DNA from: Zoogloeaceae bacterium
GTDB taxonomy: Bacteria > Pseudomonadota > Gammaproteobacteria > Burkholderiales > Rhodocyclaceae
NCBI GenBank assembly: GCA_015657735.1
Contig: SSSX01000188.1
Location: 1 to 6,464, forward strand
Direction of reading: 5' to 3'
Length of the DNA: 6,464 nt
Positions 1 to 6,464 of this stretch are shown here, one piece after another; the first letter of the stretch is position 1, and each line of letters begins with the position of its first letter. A program made the translations under genes and the position numbers. Under the pieces are notes generated by a model that was not told the origin of the DNA, ran no database searches, and saw nothing but the letters and a program-made list of their open reading frames with translations.

Positions 1-80
1 GCCACCAGCGGCAGCACCTGGCCATTCAGCTCGAGATAGGTGGCACCCGCCATCGCGGCGGTCACGGCTTTGCTCGGCAT
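1..80 (-). CDS. 5' end of an unidentified minus-strand gene (partial)
   Basis: Reading the minus strand from an ATG at 80-78 gives about 26 codons without a stop, beginning MPSKAVTAAMAGATYLELNG, before the window edge. An AGGGAG ribosome binding site lies at 93-88 on the minus strand, 7 nt before this ATG, which favours it over the ATG at 86-84, only 1 nt from the AGGGAG. The gene would be transcribed divergently from ybiB. The product is not recognisable from so few residues; there is no obvious signal peptide or motif. It could be a chance open frame, because 80 bp is short, but the well-placed ribosome binding site argues for a real gene start. Confidence 0.5.
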   Translation of the reverse strand, partial: MPSKAVTAAMAGATYLELNGQVLPLV

Positions 81-240
81 CTGCATTCTCCCTGGTCGAT
101 CGTCCGCGGCGCTCCGCCCCTGCGGTGCCGTCAAGGGCAAGATAGCCCGCGCAACTGCGGAAAACAAAGGAAAGTCGCAACCCACGCCGGCCAGCCGCAT
201 CCGCTACACTCGGCGGGTTTCCATCCTGCCCCCTGCCACC
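81..240. promoter_or_regulatory. Divergent intergenic region with a candidate ybiB -10 element
   Basis: This 160-bp spacer separates the minus-strand gene from ybiB, so it should hold promoters for both directions. Its centre, around 160-180, is locally A-rich compared with the flanks. TACACT at 205-210 matches 4 of 6 positions of the sigma-70 -10 consensus and lies about 30 nt before the ybiB ATG. No convincing -35 hexamer is visible 16-18 bp upstream, so the call is weak. E. coli ybiB is LexA-regulated in the dinG operon; I looked for a CTG-N10-CAG LexA-type site here and did not see one. Confidence 0.3.
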
Positions 241-1167
241 ATGTCCTACGCTCCCTTCATCAAGGAAATCGGCCGCGGGCCGAAAGGCTCCAAACCCCTC
301 ACCGCCGACCAGGCCGAATCCCTGTTCGGCGACATGATGGACGGCCGCGTACCCGATCTGGAACTCGGCGCGATCATCCTGTCGATGCGCATCAAGGCCG
401 AATCCCGCGACGAGCTCCTCGGTTTCCAGCGCGCCCTCGACGCCCGCACGGCGCACATCGCCGTGCCGGCCGGCCCGCGCCTAGTCGTGCTGCCCACCTA
501 CAACGGCGCCCGCCGCCAGGCCAACCTGATGCCGCTGGTCGCCCTGCTGCTGGCGCGCGCCGGTGTGCCGGTGCTGATCCAGGGCCGCCACGACTTCGAC
601 AGCCGGGTCAGCCCCTTCGAACTGCTGGCCGCCCTCGACATCCACCCCGCCGCCGACCTCGCCGCGGCCGAAGCCCAGCTGGCCGCCCGCCAGCTGGCCT
701 GCCTGCCGCTCGACGCCCTCGCTCCCGGCCTCGATCCGCTCCTCGCCCTGCGCCCGCGCCTGGGCGTGCGCAACAGCGCCCACACCCTCGCCAAGCTCCT
801 CGACCCGGCCCCCGGCCACAGCGTGCGCGTCGTTCCGGTGACCCACCCCGAATACCTCGAACGCATGCACGCCCACCTCGTCGCGCAGGGCGGCGTCGCG
901 CTGCTGCTGCGCGGCACCGAAGGCGAAGGCTTCGCCAATCCGCGCCGCCGGCCGCGCCTCGAAGCCTTCGCCAACGGCATCGCGAGCGTCGCCTACCCGG
1001 CCGAAGAAGGCGGCGCACCGCCCGTTGACGGCCTGCCCGACCAGCCCGAAGTGGCCGCCAACGCAGAACTGGTGCGCGCCATGCTGGCCGGGCGGCGGCC
1101 CATCCCGCAGCCGATCCTCGATCAGGTCGAGGCGCTGCGCCAGCTCGCCGCCACCCCGCGCGCCTGA
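241..1167 (+). CDS. ybiB: YbiB-type DNA-binding protein (TrpD2, glycosyltransferase-family-like)
   Basis: This 308-residue protein matches my recollection of E. coli YbiB over its whole length. It has the opening segment FIKEIGRG (6-13), VPDLELG (37-43), YNGARRQAN (87-95), LGVRNSAHTLAKL (174-186), THPEY (201-205) and RGTEGE (224-229). YbiB/TrpD2 proteins share the anthranilate phosphoribosyltransferase fold but are known as dimeric nucleic-acid-binding proteins rather than tryptophan enzymes, and the E. coli gene is in the LexA regulon. No signal peptide or membrane segment is seen, so it should be cytosolic. The start at ATG 241 is chosen because the E. coli protein begins at the same point; an in-frame ATG at 40 would add 67 residues of non-homologous, low-quality sequence crossing the divergent promoter region. 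No clear Shine-Dalgarno sequence precedes ATG 241. The gene appears intact. The downstream caspase gene is probably a separate unit. Confidence 0.93.
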   Translation: MSYAPFIKEIGRGPKGSKPLTADQAESLFGDMMDGRVPDLELGAIILSMRIKAESRDELLGFQRALDARTAHIAVPAGPRLVVLPTYNGARRQANLMPLVALLLARAGVPVLIQGRHDFDSRVSPFELLAALDIHPAADLAAAEAQLAARQLACLPLDALAPGLDPLLALRPRLGVRNSAHTLAKLLDPAPGHSVRVVPVTHPEYLERMHAHLVAQGGVALLLRGTEGEGFANPRRRPRLEAFANGIASVAYPAEEGGAPPVDGLPDQPEVAANAELVRAMLAGRRPIPQPILDQVEALRQLAATPRA

Positions 1168-1216
1168 ACCGCACCGGCATTTTCCGTCGCGGCGTCAACG
1201 TTCCACCGGATTGTCA

Positions 1217-1245
1217 TTGACCTTTCATAGCGCTCTGCTTAACTG
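1217..1245 (+). promoter_or_regulatory. Weak sigma-70-like promoter candidate upstream of the caspase gene
   Basis: TTGACC at 1217-1222 matches 5 of 6 positions of the -35 consensus. A poor -10 (TTAACT or TAACTG, around 1239-1245) follows after 16-17 bp. The stretch 1205-1250 is visibly more AT-rich than the rest of the window and lies about 80 nt before the caspase start, a plausible promoter position. No rho-independent terminator is seen after ybiB, so read-through from ybiB cannot be excluded. Confidence 0.35.
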
Positions 1246-1308
1246 ATCACTGAACCCGTGTCAGCATCCCCGGCTGCCGTCCGCGTGCGCGCAGCCGCCC
1301 CCACCGGC

Positions 1309-1314
1309 AAGGAG
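1309..1314 (+). promoter_or_regulatory. Shine-Dalgarno site of the caspase gene
   Basis: AAGGAG lies 7 nt before ATG 1322, a near-ideal ribosome binding site. It fixes the caspase start and is stronger than anything upstream of ybiB. Confidence 0.8.
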
Positions 1315-1321
1315 ATCGACC

Positions 1322-2119
1322 ATGAGCAAGAAAGCGCTGTGCATCGGCATCAACGACTACCCCGGCACCCAGAACGACCTTTCCGGCTGCGTCAATGACG
1401 CCACCGACTGGGCCGCGGCGCTGACCGCCCGCGGCTTCACCGTCACCAAGCTGATCGACGCCCAGGCCACCAAGGCCGCGATGGTCGCCGCCATGTCCGG
1501 CCTGATCTCCGGCGCTGCCAAGGGCGACACGGTCGTCATCACCTACTCCGGCCACGGCACCTGGGTGCCCGACCAGAACGGCGACGAACCCGACGGCCGC
1601 GACGAAGCCCTGTGCCCATGGGACATCGGCGCCGGCAAGGTGCTGCTCGACGACGAGATCGCCCCGATCTTCGCCAACCACGCCGCCGGCGTGCGGGTGC
1701 TGCTGCTCTCCGACAGCTGTCACTCGGGCAGCGTCACCCGCGGCGACGACAGCGACCTCGACCCCGGCCTGCCGCGGGCCCGCTTCCTGCCGCCCAGCGT
1801 GTGGATGAAGCCCGAAGACGTCCCCGCCCCGAAAGCCGGCAAGCTGCCGGTGGTCAGCGGCCTCACCCGCAGCGGCGGCGACCTGCTGATGGCCGGCTGC
1901 ACCGACACCCAGTTCAGCTGGGACACCAGCTTCAAGGGCCGCCCCAACGGCGCCTTCACCTACTACGCGCTGAAAGCCCTCGCCGCGCTGCCGGCCGGCG
2001 CCAGCTACGCCGACTGGTTCAAGAAGATCACGCCGACCTACCTCCCCACCAACCAGCTGCCGCAAAACCCGCAGCTCTTCGGCAGCCGCACGGCCCGCGC
2101 CTGGAAAGTCTTCGCCTGA
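1322..2119 (+). CDS. Caspase family protein (stand-alone metacaspase/orthocaspase-like, peptidase C14)
   Basis: This is a predicted cysteine peptidase of the caspase fold (clan CD), 265 residues, essentially one catalytic domain with no extra modules. ALCIGINDY (5-13) is the first core strand. VVITYSGHGT (71-80) carries catalytic His78, and VLLLSDSCHSG (126-136) carries catalytic Cys133. Asp131, two residues before the Cys, is at the place where metacaspases have an S1-pocket acid that selects Arg/Lys, so basic specificity is inferred. After a roughly 45-residue, Asp/Pro-rich inter-subunit segment, LLMAGCTDTQFSWDT (188-202) and GAFTYYALKAL (210-220) match the p10-like half. No signal peptide or membrane helix is seen, so it is probably cytosolic. 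It lies 118 bp upstream of, and in the same direction as, the large hydrolase/CHAT gene, which suggests shared transcription and a possible protease-substrate relationship. Family membership is confident; the biological role is not known from sequence. Confidence 0.92.
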   Translation: MSKKALCIGINDYPGTQNDLSGCVNDATDWAAALTARGFTVTKLIDAQATKAAMVAAMSGLISGAAKGDTVVITYSGHGTWVPDQNGDEPDGRDEALCPWDIGAGKVLLDDEIAPIFANHAAGVRVLLLSDSCHSGSVTRGDDSDLDPGLPRARFLPPSVWMKPEDVPAPKAGKLPVVSGLTRSGGDLLMAGCTDTQFSWDTSFKGRPNGAFTYYALKALAALPAGASYADWFKKITPTYLPTNQLPQNPQLFGSRTARAWKVFA

Positions 2120-2146
2120 TTGTTGGCCTGATTTTTCGCCTGATTC
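2111..2146 (+). repeat. Three tandem copies of a 12-bp repeat over the caspase stop codon
   Basis: The units are TTCGCCTGATTG (2111-2122), TTGGCCTGATTT (2123-2134) and TTCGCCTGATTC (2135-2146). They differ only at position 3 and at the last base. The first unit supplies the final Phe-Ala and TGA stop of the caspase gene. Because the period is a multiple of three, the TGA at 2129-2131 and the TGA at 2141-2143 are in the same frame, giving three spaced in-frame stops. Replication slippage is the simplest origin. Confidence 0.8.
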
Positions 2147-2155
2147 CCGCACCCC

Positions 2156-2179
2156 CTGCCGCCGGCCGATCGGCGGCAG
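2156..2179. repeat. GC-rich inverted repeat (hairpin) in the caspase-CHAT gene spacer
   Basis: CTGCCGCCG at 2156-2164 pairs perfectly with CGGCGGCAG at 2171-2179 around a 6-nt loop (GCCGAT). The 9-bp stem is almost all G/C. No T-tract follows on the plus strand (C-rich sequence follows), so it is not a standard rho-independent terminator. It could act as an mRNA processing or stability element or an attenuator between the two genes, or be a chance palindrome in GC-rich DNA. Confidence 0.5.
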
Positions 2180-2225
2180 CCCCCCTGCCCCGGTCGGCGT
2201 GCCGGCCGCGGCCCGCTCCCCGCCC

Positions 2226-2230
2226 AGGAG
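2226..2230 (+). promoter_or_regulatory. Shine-Dalgarno site that decides the GTG start of the large gene
   Basis: AGGAG ends 7 nt before GTG 2238. Another in-frame GTG at 2199 has no comparable site, so 2238 is preferred. This spacing and the motif match the caspase gene's own ribosome binding site. Confidence 0.7.
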
Positions 2231-2237
2231 TCCCCCC

Positions 2238-5200
2238 GTGACCGCTCCCGCCACTCTCCGGCTCCTCGTCACCGCAGCCCCCGCCGATCCGCGCACGCCC
2301 CTGCCCGCCGGACTGGCCGGCAGCGGCAGCCGGGGCGGCGACGGCGCCCCGGACGCACTGCTCGCCGATGTGGTCGCCACCCACAGCTGGAGCCTTTCCG
2401 CCCCCAACCGCAGCGACGCCGGCCAGCAGCCGGTCGACCTCGCCGCCGACACCCGCCTGCTGGCCCTCGAGGCCGCCGACGGCACCACCGTCTTCATCCG
2501 CGCCGACGCCCTCGCCGAACGCCTCGCCGAGCTCGCCCGCAGCCGCCCCGAACTGCGCGGCGTCGACGGCAGCCTCGACCTCGCCGCCCTCACCCCGCAC
2601 GACGCCGCCAACCGCGGCACCGGCGAATGGATCTGGCGCAAGGTCACCGCCCTCGCACTGGGCACGACGCCTTTCGCCGGCGAGGCGCGCGACAAATTCG
2701 CCGAACTCACCGGCAGCACCGTCGACGACATCGACGTTGCCGCCACCTCGGCTGCCGGCGCCCGCGCCATCGTGTGGGCCATCGAAGAGCGCCGCCCCAC
2801 CCCGCCGGGCCTCTACCCATGGCGCGGCGGCGCCCTCGACAAGCACGCCCGCCTCGCCGACGACGACGCGGCCCTCAAGCAGCTCGCCGACAAGCCCGGC
2901 CTGATCTTCATCCACGGCACCGGCTCGCACACCCTCGGTGCCTTCGGCGAACTGCCCGCCAGCCGCAGCTGGACGCAGCTGGTCGACCACTTCGAAGGCC
3001 GCCTGTTCGGCTTCGAGCACCACAGCTTCTCCGAGAGCCCCATCGACAACGCGCTGGCCCTCGCCCGCGTGCTGCCGAAAGGCGCGCGGATCGCCCTCGT
3101 CACCCACTCGCGCGGCGGCCTGGTCGGCGACCTGCTGTGCCTCGACGCCGCCGACGACGCCACGCTGACGCCGCTGATCGCGGCCTACCGCCCGCGCCCG
3201 CAGGAGCGCCTCAACAACGCCCCCGATCCGCACACCCAGGCCGAACTCGACCGCTTCGCCGACCAGGAGCAGGCCAAGCTCGCCGAGCTCGTCCAGCTGC
3301 TGCGCCGCAAGGCCCTGCGTATCGAGCGCTACGTGCGCGTCGCCTGCCCCGCGCGGGGCACGGCGCTGCTCGGTGACAACCTCGACATCTTCCTGTCTGG
3401 CCTGCTCGCGCTGGTGCGCCGCGTCGGCAGCTGGGCCGCCGCCGGCATGGCGGCAGCCAACTCCGGCCCGCGCGCCGCCGCCGACGCCAGGCTGGCCACC
3501 GACAAGGGTCTGGCGGTGCTGACCCGCATCGTCCTCGAGATCGCCGCCCGCCGCCTGCAGCCCCAGCTCCTGCCCGGCATCGAAGCCATGCTGCCCGACG
3601 CCCCGCTGGGCATGCTGCTCGCGTCGGCGCCCAGCCGTCCGGGGCTGGCGATGGCGCTGATCGCCGGCGACGTCGAGGGCGGCGGCCTGGTCAAACGCCT
3701 CGGCGCACTGTTCACCGACTGGATGTTCTTCGACCGCGCCGACAACGACCTCGTCGTCGACACCGCCTCGATGTACGGCGGCCTGGCCGACAAGGCCCGC
3801 GCCCGGGCGATCTTCGTCCAGGGCGAAAACGTCAACCACTTCCGCTACTTCCGCGACGACACCACCACCGCCGACGGCCGTCCGCTGCCCGCCGCGGTGC
3901 ACCGCTGGCTCAGCGAGGCCGAACCGGCCACACTCGCCGAATGGGCCACGCCGGCCCTGCCCGAACTCGACCCGCCGCCCCAAGCCACCCAATCCACCGC
4001 CAGCCGCGGCGCCGGGCAGGCGCCCGCGGCGGTGCTGGTCTACCTCCCCGGCATCATGGGCAGCCACCTTGCCGCCGACGGCGAGCGCATCTGGCTCGAC
4101 CCGCTCGGCCTCGCCCGCGGCCGCCTCGCCCGCATCGCGATGGACACCGACGCCAGGGTCGTCGCGCCCGACGACTTGGTCGAGCTGGCCTACGGCAAAC
4201 TCGCCCGCCACCTCGAGGCCAGCCACAAGCTCGTGCGCTTCGCCTACGACTGGCGCCAGCCCATCGCCAGCCTCGGCACCCTGCTTGCCGCGCGGCTGCG
4301 TCAGGCCCTCGCCGACGACCCCGACACGCCGCTGCGCATCCTCGCGCACAGCATGGGCGGGCTCGTGGTGCGCGCCGCCTTCAGCGCCGACAAAACCCTG
4401 TGGGACGCCATCGTCGCCCGCGACGGCAGCCGTCTGGTGATGCTCGGCACCCCCAACCACGGCTCCCACCTGTTCGTCGAAACCCTGCTCGGCCAGTCCG
4501 ACACCATCCGCACCCTGGCCCGGCTCGATCTGCGCCACGACATGCAGGCGATCCTCGACATCGTCGCCGGCTTCCCGGGCGCCGTGCACCTGCTGCCGGC
4601 CCCCGACTTCCCCGACACCGGCAACACCGCCGTCCGCGACTACTACGCCCCGGCCACCTGGGAGGCGCTGGCCGCCGTCAACAACGACGCGTGGTTCGGT
4701 CGCCAGCTGTGCGGCAAACCCCGCGACGCGCTGCTGCAGGAAGCCGCCGCCTTCTGGGCCTCGATCGCCGACACGGCCTGGGTGCGCCAGGCGCCGGAAC
4801 GCATCGCCTACGTCTTCGGCCAGAGCGACAACACGCCCTGCGGCCTCATCGACCAGCCCGGCGCCGACGGCCGGCCCGTCGGTCTCGCGCTGCGCGGCAC
4901 CCCCGAAGGCGACGGCTCGGTGACCTGGGCCTCCGGCCACCTGCCCGACCTGCCGCCCGACCGCAAATGGCTGATGCCGGTCGACCACATGGGGCTCACC
5001 AGCACCGAAAAATATTTCGACGACATCCTCGCCCTGCTGACCCGCGGCAGCCCGCGCAAGCTGTCGGCGCTGCCGGTCAGCCGCGGCGACGGCGCCGCCA
5101 CCGTGCGCACCTACCGCGCCGGACCGCCGGCCGGCTACCCCTCCGCCCCCGAAGCCACCGCCCGCCTGCTCGGCGGCCGCCTGCGCCGCAGCCCGGCGCA

Positions 5201-6464
5201 AGGCCGCAAGCGCACGCTGCAGGTTGCAGTCACCGCGATGGACCTGCGCTTCGTGCAGATTCCCATCCTGTGCGGCCATTACCGCGGCGACCCGATCGCC
5301 GCCGCCGAAGGCGTCATCGACCGCCATCTGGTCGACGGCGCCCTCAGCCAGCGCCAGCGGCTGGGCATCCACTCCGGCGAGTTCGGCAACGCGACCATCG
5401 TGCTGATGCCGCGCACCCCCGAAGAACGCCTGCGCCACAGCGGACGCGGCGCGGTGGTGGTCGGCCTCGGCGAAATGGGCAAGCTGTCCACCGACGGCGT
5501 CACCGAAGCCGTGCGCAGCGGCGTGCTGCGCTACCTGCTGCACGCCGCCGACCGCTACGGCGAGGAACTGGCCGCCACCCCGGCACCCGCCGCCGACGCC
5601 GATCCGGAGCTGCGCCTCAAGCTCGCCAGCCTGCTGATCGGCTCGAACTCCGGCATGCAGCTCGACGTCGCCGCCGCCGTCAAGGCGGTGGTGCTCGGCG
5701 TGCTGCTGGCCAACCGCGATTTCCGCGACGGCAGCGCCGCCGGCGGCGCCATGCCGTCCAACCCGCGCCAGGCCCGCGTCGCCGAACTGCAGATCGTCGA
5801 GGTCTTCCGCGACACCGCGATCTCGGCGGCCTACGCCGTCAGCCAGCTCGGCACCACGCTGAAAAGCGAACTCCAGCGCCTCGACCAGCAGCTCGACAGC
5901 GCCGACGAACTCGCCTTCGGCGAAGGCGTGCGCCAGCGCCTCAGCGTCTCGCCGTTCACCGACTACTGGCCGCGCCTGGTGATCTGCGACGCCGACCGCG
6001 ACGACAGCCACTGCAGCGCCGACTGCTACACCCCGCGCTTCCAGTCGCCGATCCCGCCGCAAAGCCTGCGCCAGATCCTGCGCGTCTACGGTTGTGGCGA
6101 CACACTCGCCGACGGCCACCTGCCGCCTCTCACCGGCCTCGACGAAGCCCCCTCACTGCGCTACGCCAACCACCTCAGGTTCGTCTACATGAGCGACAAG
6201 GCGCGCGCCGAAAGCGTCGTCCAGCTGCGCCAGCCCGGCCTGGTCGAAAAACTCTGCGACAGCAGCTTCAACGGCCCCGGACCGACGCTCTATTCGCCCG
6301 AGGCGGGGTTCGGCAACACCCTCTTCCAGCTGCTCGTGCCGCTCGACTTCAAGGCCGCCGCCCGCCAGGCCAGCAACCTGATCCTGATGGTCGACGACGC
6401 CACCGCCAACCTGCCGTGGGAAATGCTCGAAGTGGACGGCCAGCCGATGGTCCGCCACACCCGC
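2238..6464 (+). CDS. Large multidomain protein: two alpha/beta-hydrolase domains plus CHAT peptidase domain (3' end outside window)
   Basis: The frame from GTG 2238 has no stop through 6464, at least 1409 codons, and the gene continues beyond. Residues 1-215 are unrecognised. Hydrolase 1 (about 219-540): LIFIHGTGSH (222-231) is an oxyanion-type loop, THSRGG (289-294) holds candidate nucleophile Ser291, DLVVD (504-508) a candidate acid, and NHFRYF a candidate His534. Hydrolase 2 (about 598-935) resembles LCAT/PGAP1 lipases: PGIMGS (604-609), YDWR (670-673), AHSMGG with Ser705, GDGSVTW with Asp892, and DHMGL with His917. A small alpha/beta domain (about 995-1110) has AVVVGLGEMG (1072-1081), loosely like a leucine-aminopeptidase N-terminal/macro-like fold. 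A helical region follows. From about 1360, GNTLFQLLVP and LPWE (1392-1395) match the start of a CHAT (caspase-like) domain, whose catalytic His and Cys would lie outside the window. No signal peptide or clear membrane helix is seen, so it is probably cytosolic. Hydrolase substrates are unknown. The upstream caspase gene is co-oriented and probably functionally linked. Confidence 0.88.
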   Translation, partial: MTAPATLRLLVTAAPADPRTPLPAGLAGSGSRGGDGAPDALLADVVATHSWSLSAPNRSDAGQQPVDLAADTRLLALEAADGTTVFIRADALAERLAELARSRPELRGVDGSLDLAALTPHDAANRGTGEWIWRKVTALALGTTPFAGEARDKFAELTGSTVDDIDVAATSAAGARAIVWAIEERRPTPPGLYPWRGGALDKHARLADDDAALKQLADKPGLIFIHGTGSHTLGAFGELPASRSWTQLVDHFEGRLFGFEHHSFSESPIDNALALARVLPKGARIALVTHSRGGLVGDLLCLDAADDATLTPLIAAYRPRPQERLNNAPDPHTQAELDRFADQEQAKLAELVQLLRRKALRIERYVRVACPARGTALLGDNLDIFLSGLLALVRRVGSWAAAGMAAANSGPRAAADARLATDKGLAVLTRIVLEIAARRLQPQLLPGIEAMLPDAPLGMLLASAPSRPGLAMALIAGDVEGGGLVKRLGALFTDWMFFDRADNDLVVDTASMYGGLADKARARAIFVQGENVNHFRYFRDDTTTADGRPLPAAVHRWLSEAEPATLAEWATPALPELDPPPQATQSTASRGAGQAPAAVLVYLPGIMGSHLAADGERIWLDPLGLARGRLARIAMDTDARVVAPDDLVELAYGKLARHLEASHKLVRFAYDWRQPIASLGTLLAARLRQALADDPDTPLRILAHSMGGLVVRAAFSADKTLWDAIVARDGSRLVMLGTPNHGSHLFVETLLGQSDTIRTLARLDLRHDMQAILDIVAGFPGAVHLLPAPDFPDTGNTAVRDYYAPATWEALAAVNNDAWFGRQLCGKPRDALLQEAAAFWASIADTAWVRQAPERIAYVFGQSDNTPCGLIDQPGADGRPVGLALRGTPEGDGSVTWASGHLPDLPPDRKWLMPVDHMGLTSTEKYFDDILALLTRGSPRKLSALPVSRGDGAATVRTYRAGPPAGYPSAPEATARLLGGRLRRSPAQGRKRTLQVAVTAMDLRFVQIPILCGHYRGDPIAAAEGVIDRHLVDGALSQRQRLGIHSGEFGNATIVLMPRTPEERLRHSGRGAVVVGLGEMGKLSTDGVTEAVRSGVLRYLLHAADRYGEELAATPAPAADADPELRLKLASLLIGSNSGMQLDVAAAVKAVVLGVLLANRDFRDGSAAGGAMPSNPRQARVAELQIVEVFRDTAISAAYAVSQLGTTLKSELQRLDQQLDSADELAFGEGVRQRLSVSPFTDYWPRLVICDADRDDSHCSADCYTPRFQSPIPPQSLRQILRVYGCGDTLADGHLPPLTGLDEAPSLRYANHLRFVYMSDKARAESVVQLRQPGLVEKLCDSSFNGPGPTLYSPEAGFGNTLFQLLVPLDFKAAARQASNLILMVDDATANLPWEMLEVDGQPMVRHTR

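Noticed and set aside
40..240. 67-residue N-terminal extension of ybiB from ATG 40.
   Set aside because: The extension has no similarity to YbiB, lacks a ribosome binding site, overlaps the divergent gene start, and E. coli YbiB begins at the position of ATG 241.
2156..2179. Hairpin as a rho-independent terminator of the caspase gene.
   Set aside because: No run of T follows the stem on the plus strand and the downstream bases are C-rich, so only an inverted repeat is claimed.
1247..2800. 517-codon open frame on the minus strand opposite the caspase gene.
   Set aside because: Its product is a low-complexity Arg/Ala/Gly/Ser/Val sequence, and it crosses both the well-supported caspase gene and the intergenic spacer. 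It is a GC-driven shadow.
2368..3376. Plus-strand open frames at 2368-2904, 2627-3376 and similar.
   Set aside because: They are out of frame with the large gene and translate to Pro/Ser/Thr- or Arg/Pro-rich low-complexity sequence without motifs or ribosome binding sites.
2028..6119. 4.1-kb open frame on the minus strand (1363 codons).
   Set aside because: It lies in exact codon register with the plus-strand gene, so its stops would need sense codons TTA, CTA or TCA, which this GC-rich gene avoids; it ends at the first downstream TCA (6153). Its translation is low-complexity Gly/Ala/Val/Arg/Gln with no domain, while the plus strand carries clear hydrolase and CHAT motifs.
1322..6464. Recent horizontal transfer of the caspase/CHAT pair.
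   Set aside because: Base composition and codon preference look the same as in ybiB, and no integrase, transposase, tRNA or direct-repeat boundary is visible in the window.

Overview
The window is uniformly very GC-rich. It shows strong G/C preference at third codon positions and contains a YbiB-type protein close to the E. coli one. Together this suggests a proteobacterium, most likely a betaproteobacterium of the Rhodocyclales type (Azoarcus/Thauera/Zoogloea-like). The taxon is inferred from style and gene content, not demonstrated. I see no RNA genes, insertion sequences, CRISPR arrays or att sites.

Layout. Positions 1-80 hold the 5' end of an unidentified minus-strand gene. A short divergent spacer (81-240) leads into ybiB (241-1167, +), a nucleic-acid-binding relative of anthranilate phosphoribosyltransferase. 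A 154-bp spacer (1168-1321) carries a weak promoter candidate and a good ribosome binding site. It precedes a compact 265-residue caspase-like peptidase (1322-2119, +) with an intact His/Cys dyad. A 118-bp spacer follows, with a three-copy 12-bp tandem repeat over the stop codon and a GC-rich hairpin. A very large gene then starts at GTG 2238 and stays open to the window edge (at least 1409 codons).

The large protein is the main object here. In order it appears to hold an N-terminal region of unknown type, a first alpha/beta-hydrolase (Ser291 in HSRGG), a second LCAT/PGAP1-like lipase-type hydrolase (PGIMGS, YDWR, Ser705 in HSMGG), a small alpha/beta domain with a VVGLGEMG strand-loop, a helical region, and the beginning of a CHAT peptidase domain (LPWE motif) cut off by the window end. 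Two predicted caspase-clan (clan CD) peptidases and two predicted serine hydrolases are thus encoded side by side. A reasonable but untested inference is a proteolytic-cascade system, for example a protease-controlled lipase/esterase effector acting in stress, cell death or anti-phage defence. Base composition and codon use do not differ visibly from ybiB, so nothing marks the pair as recently acquired.
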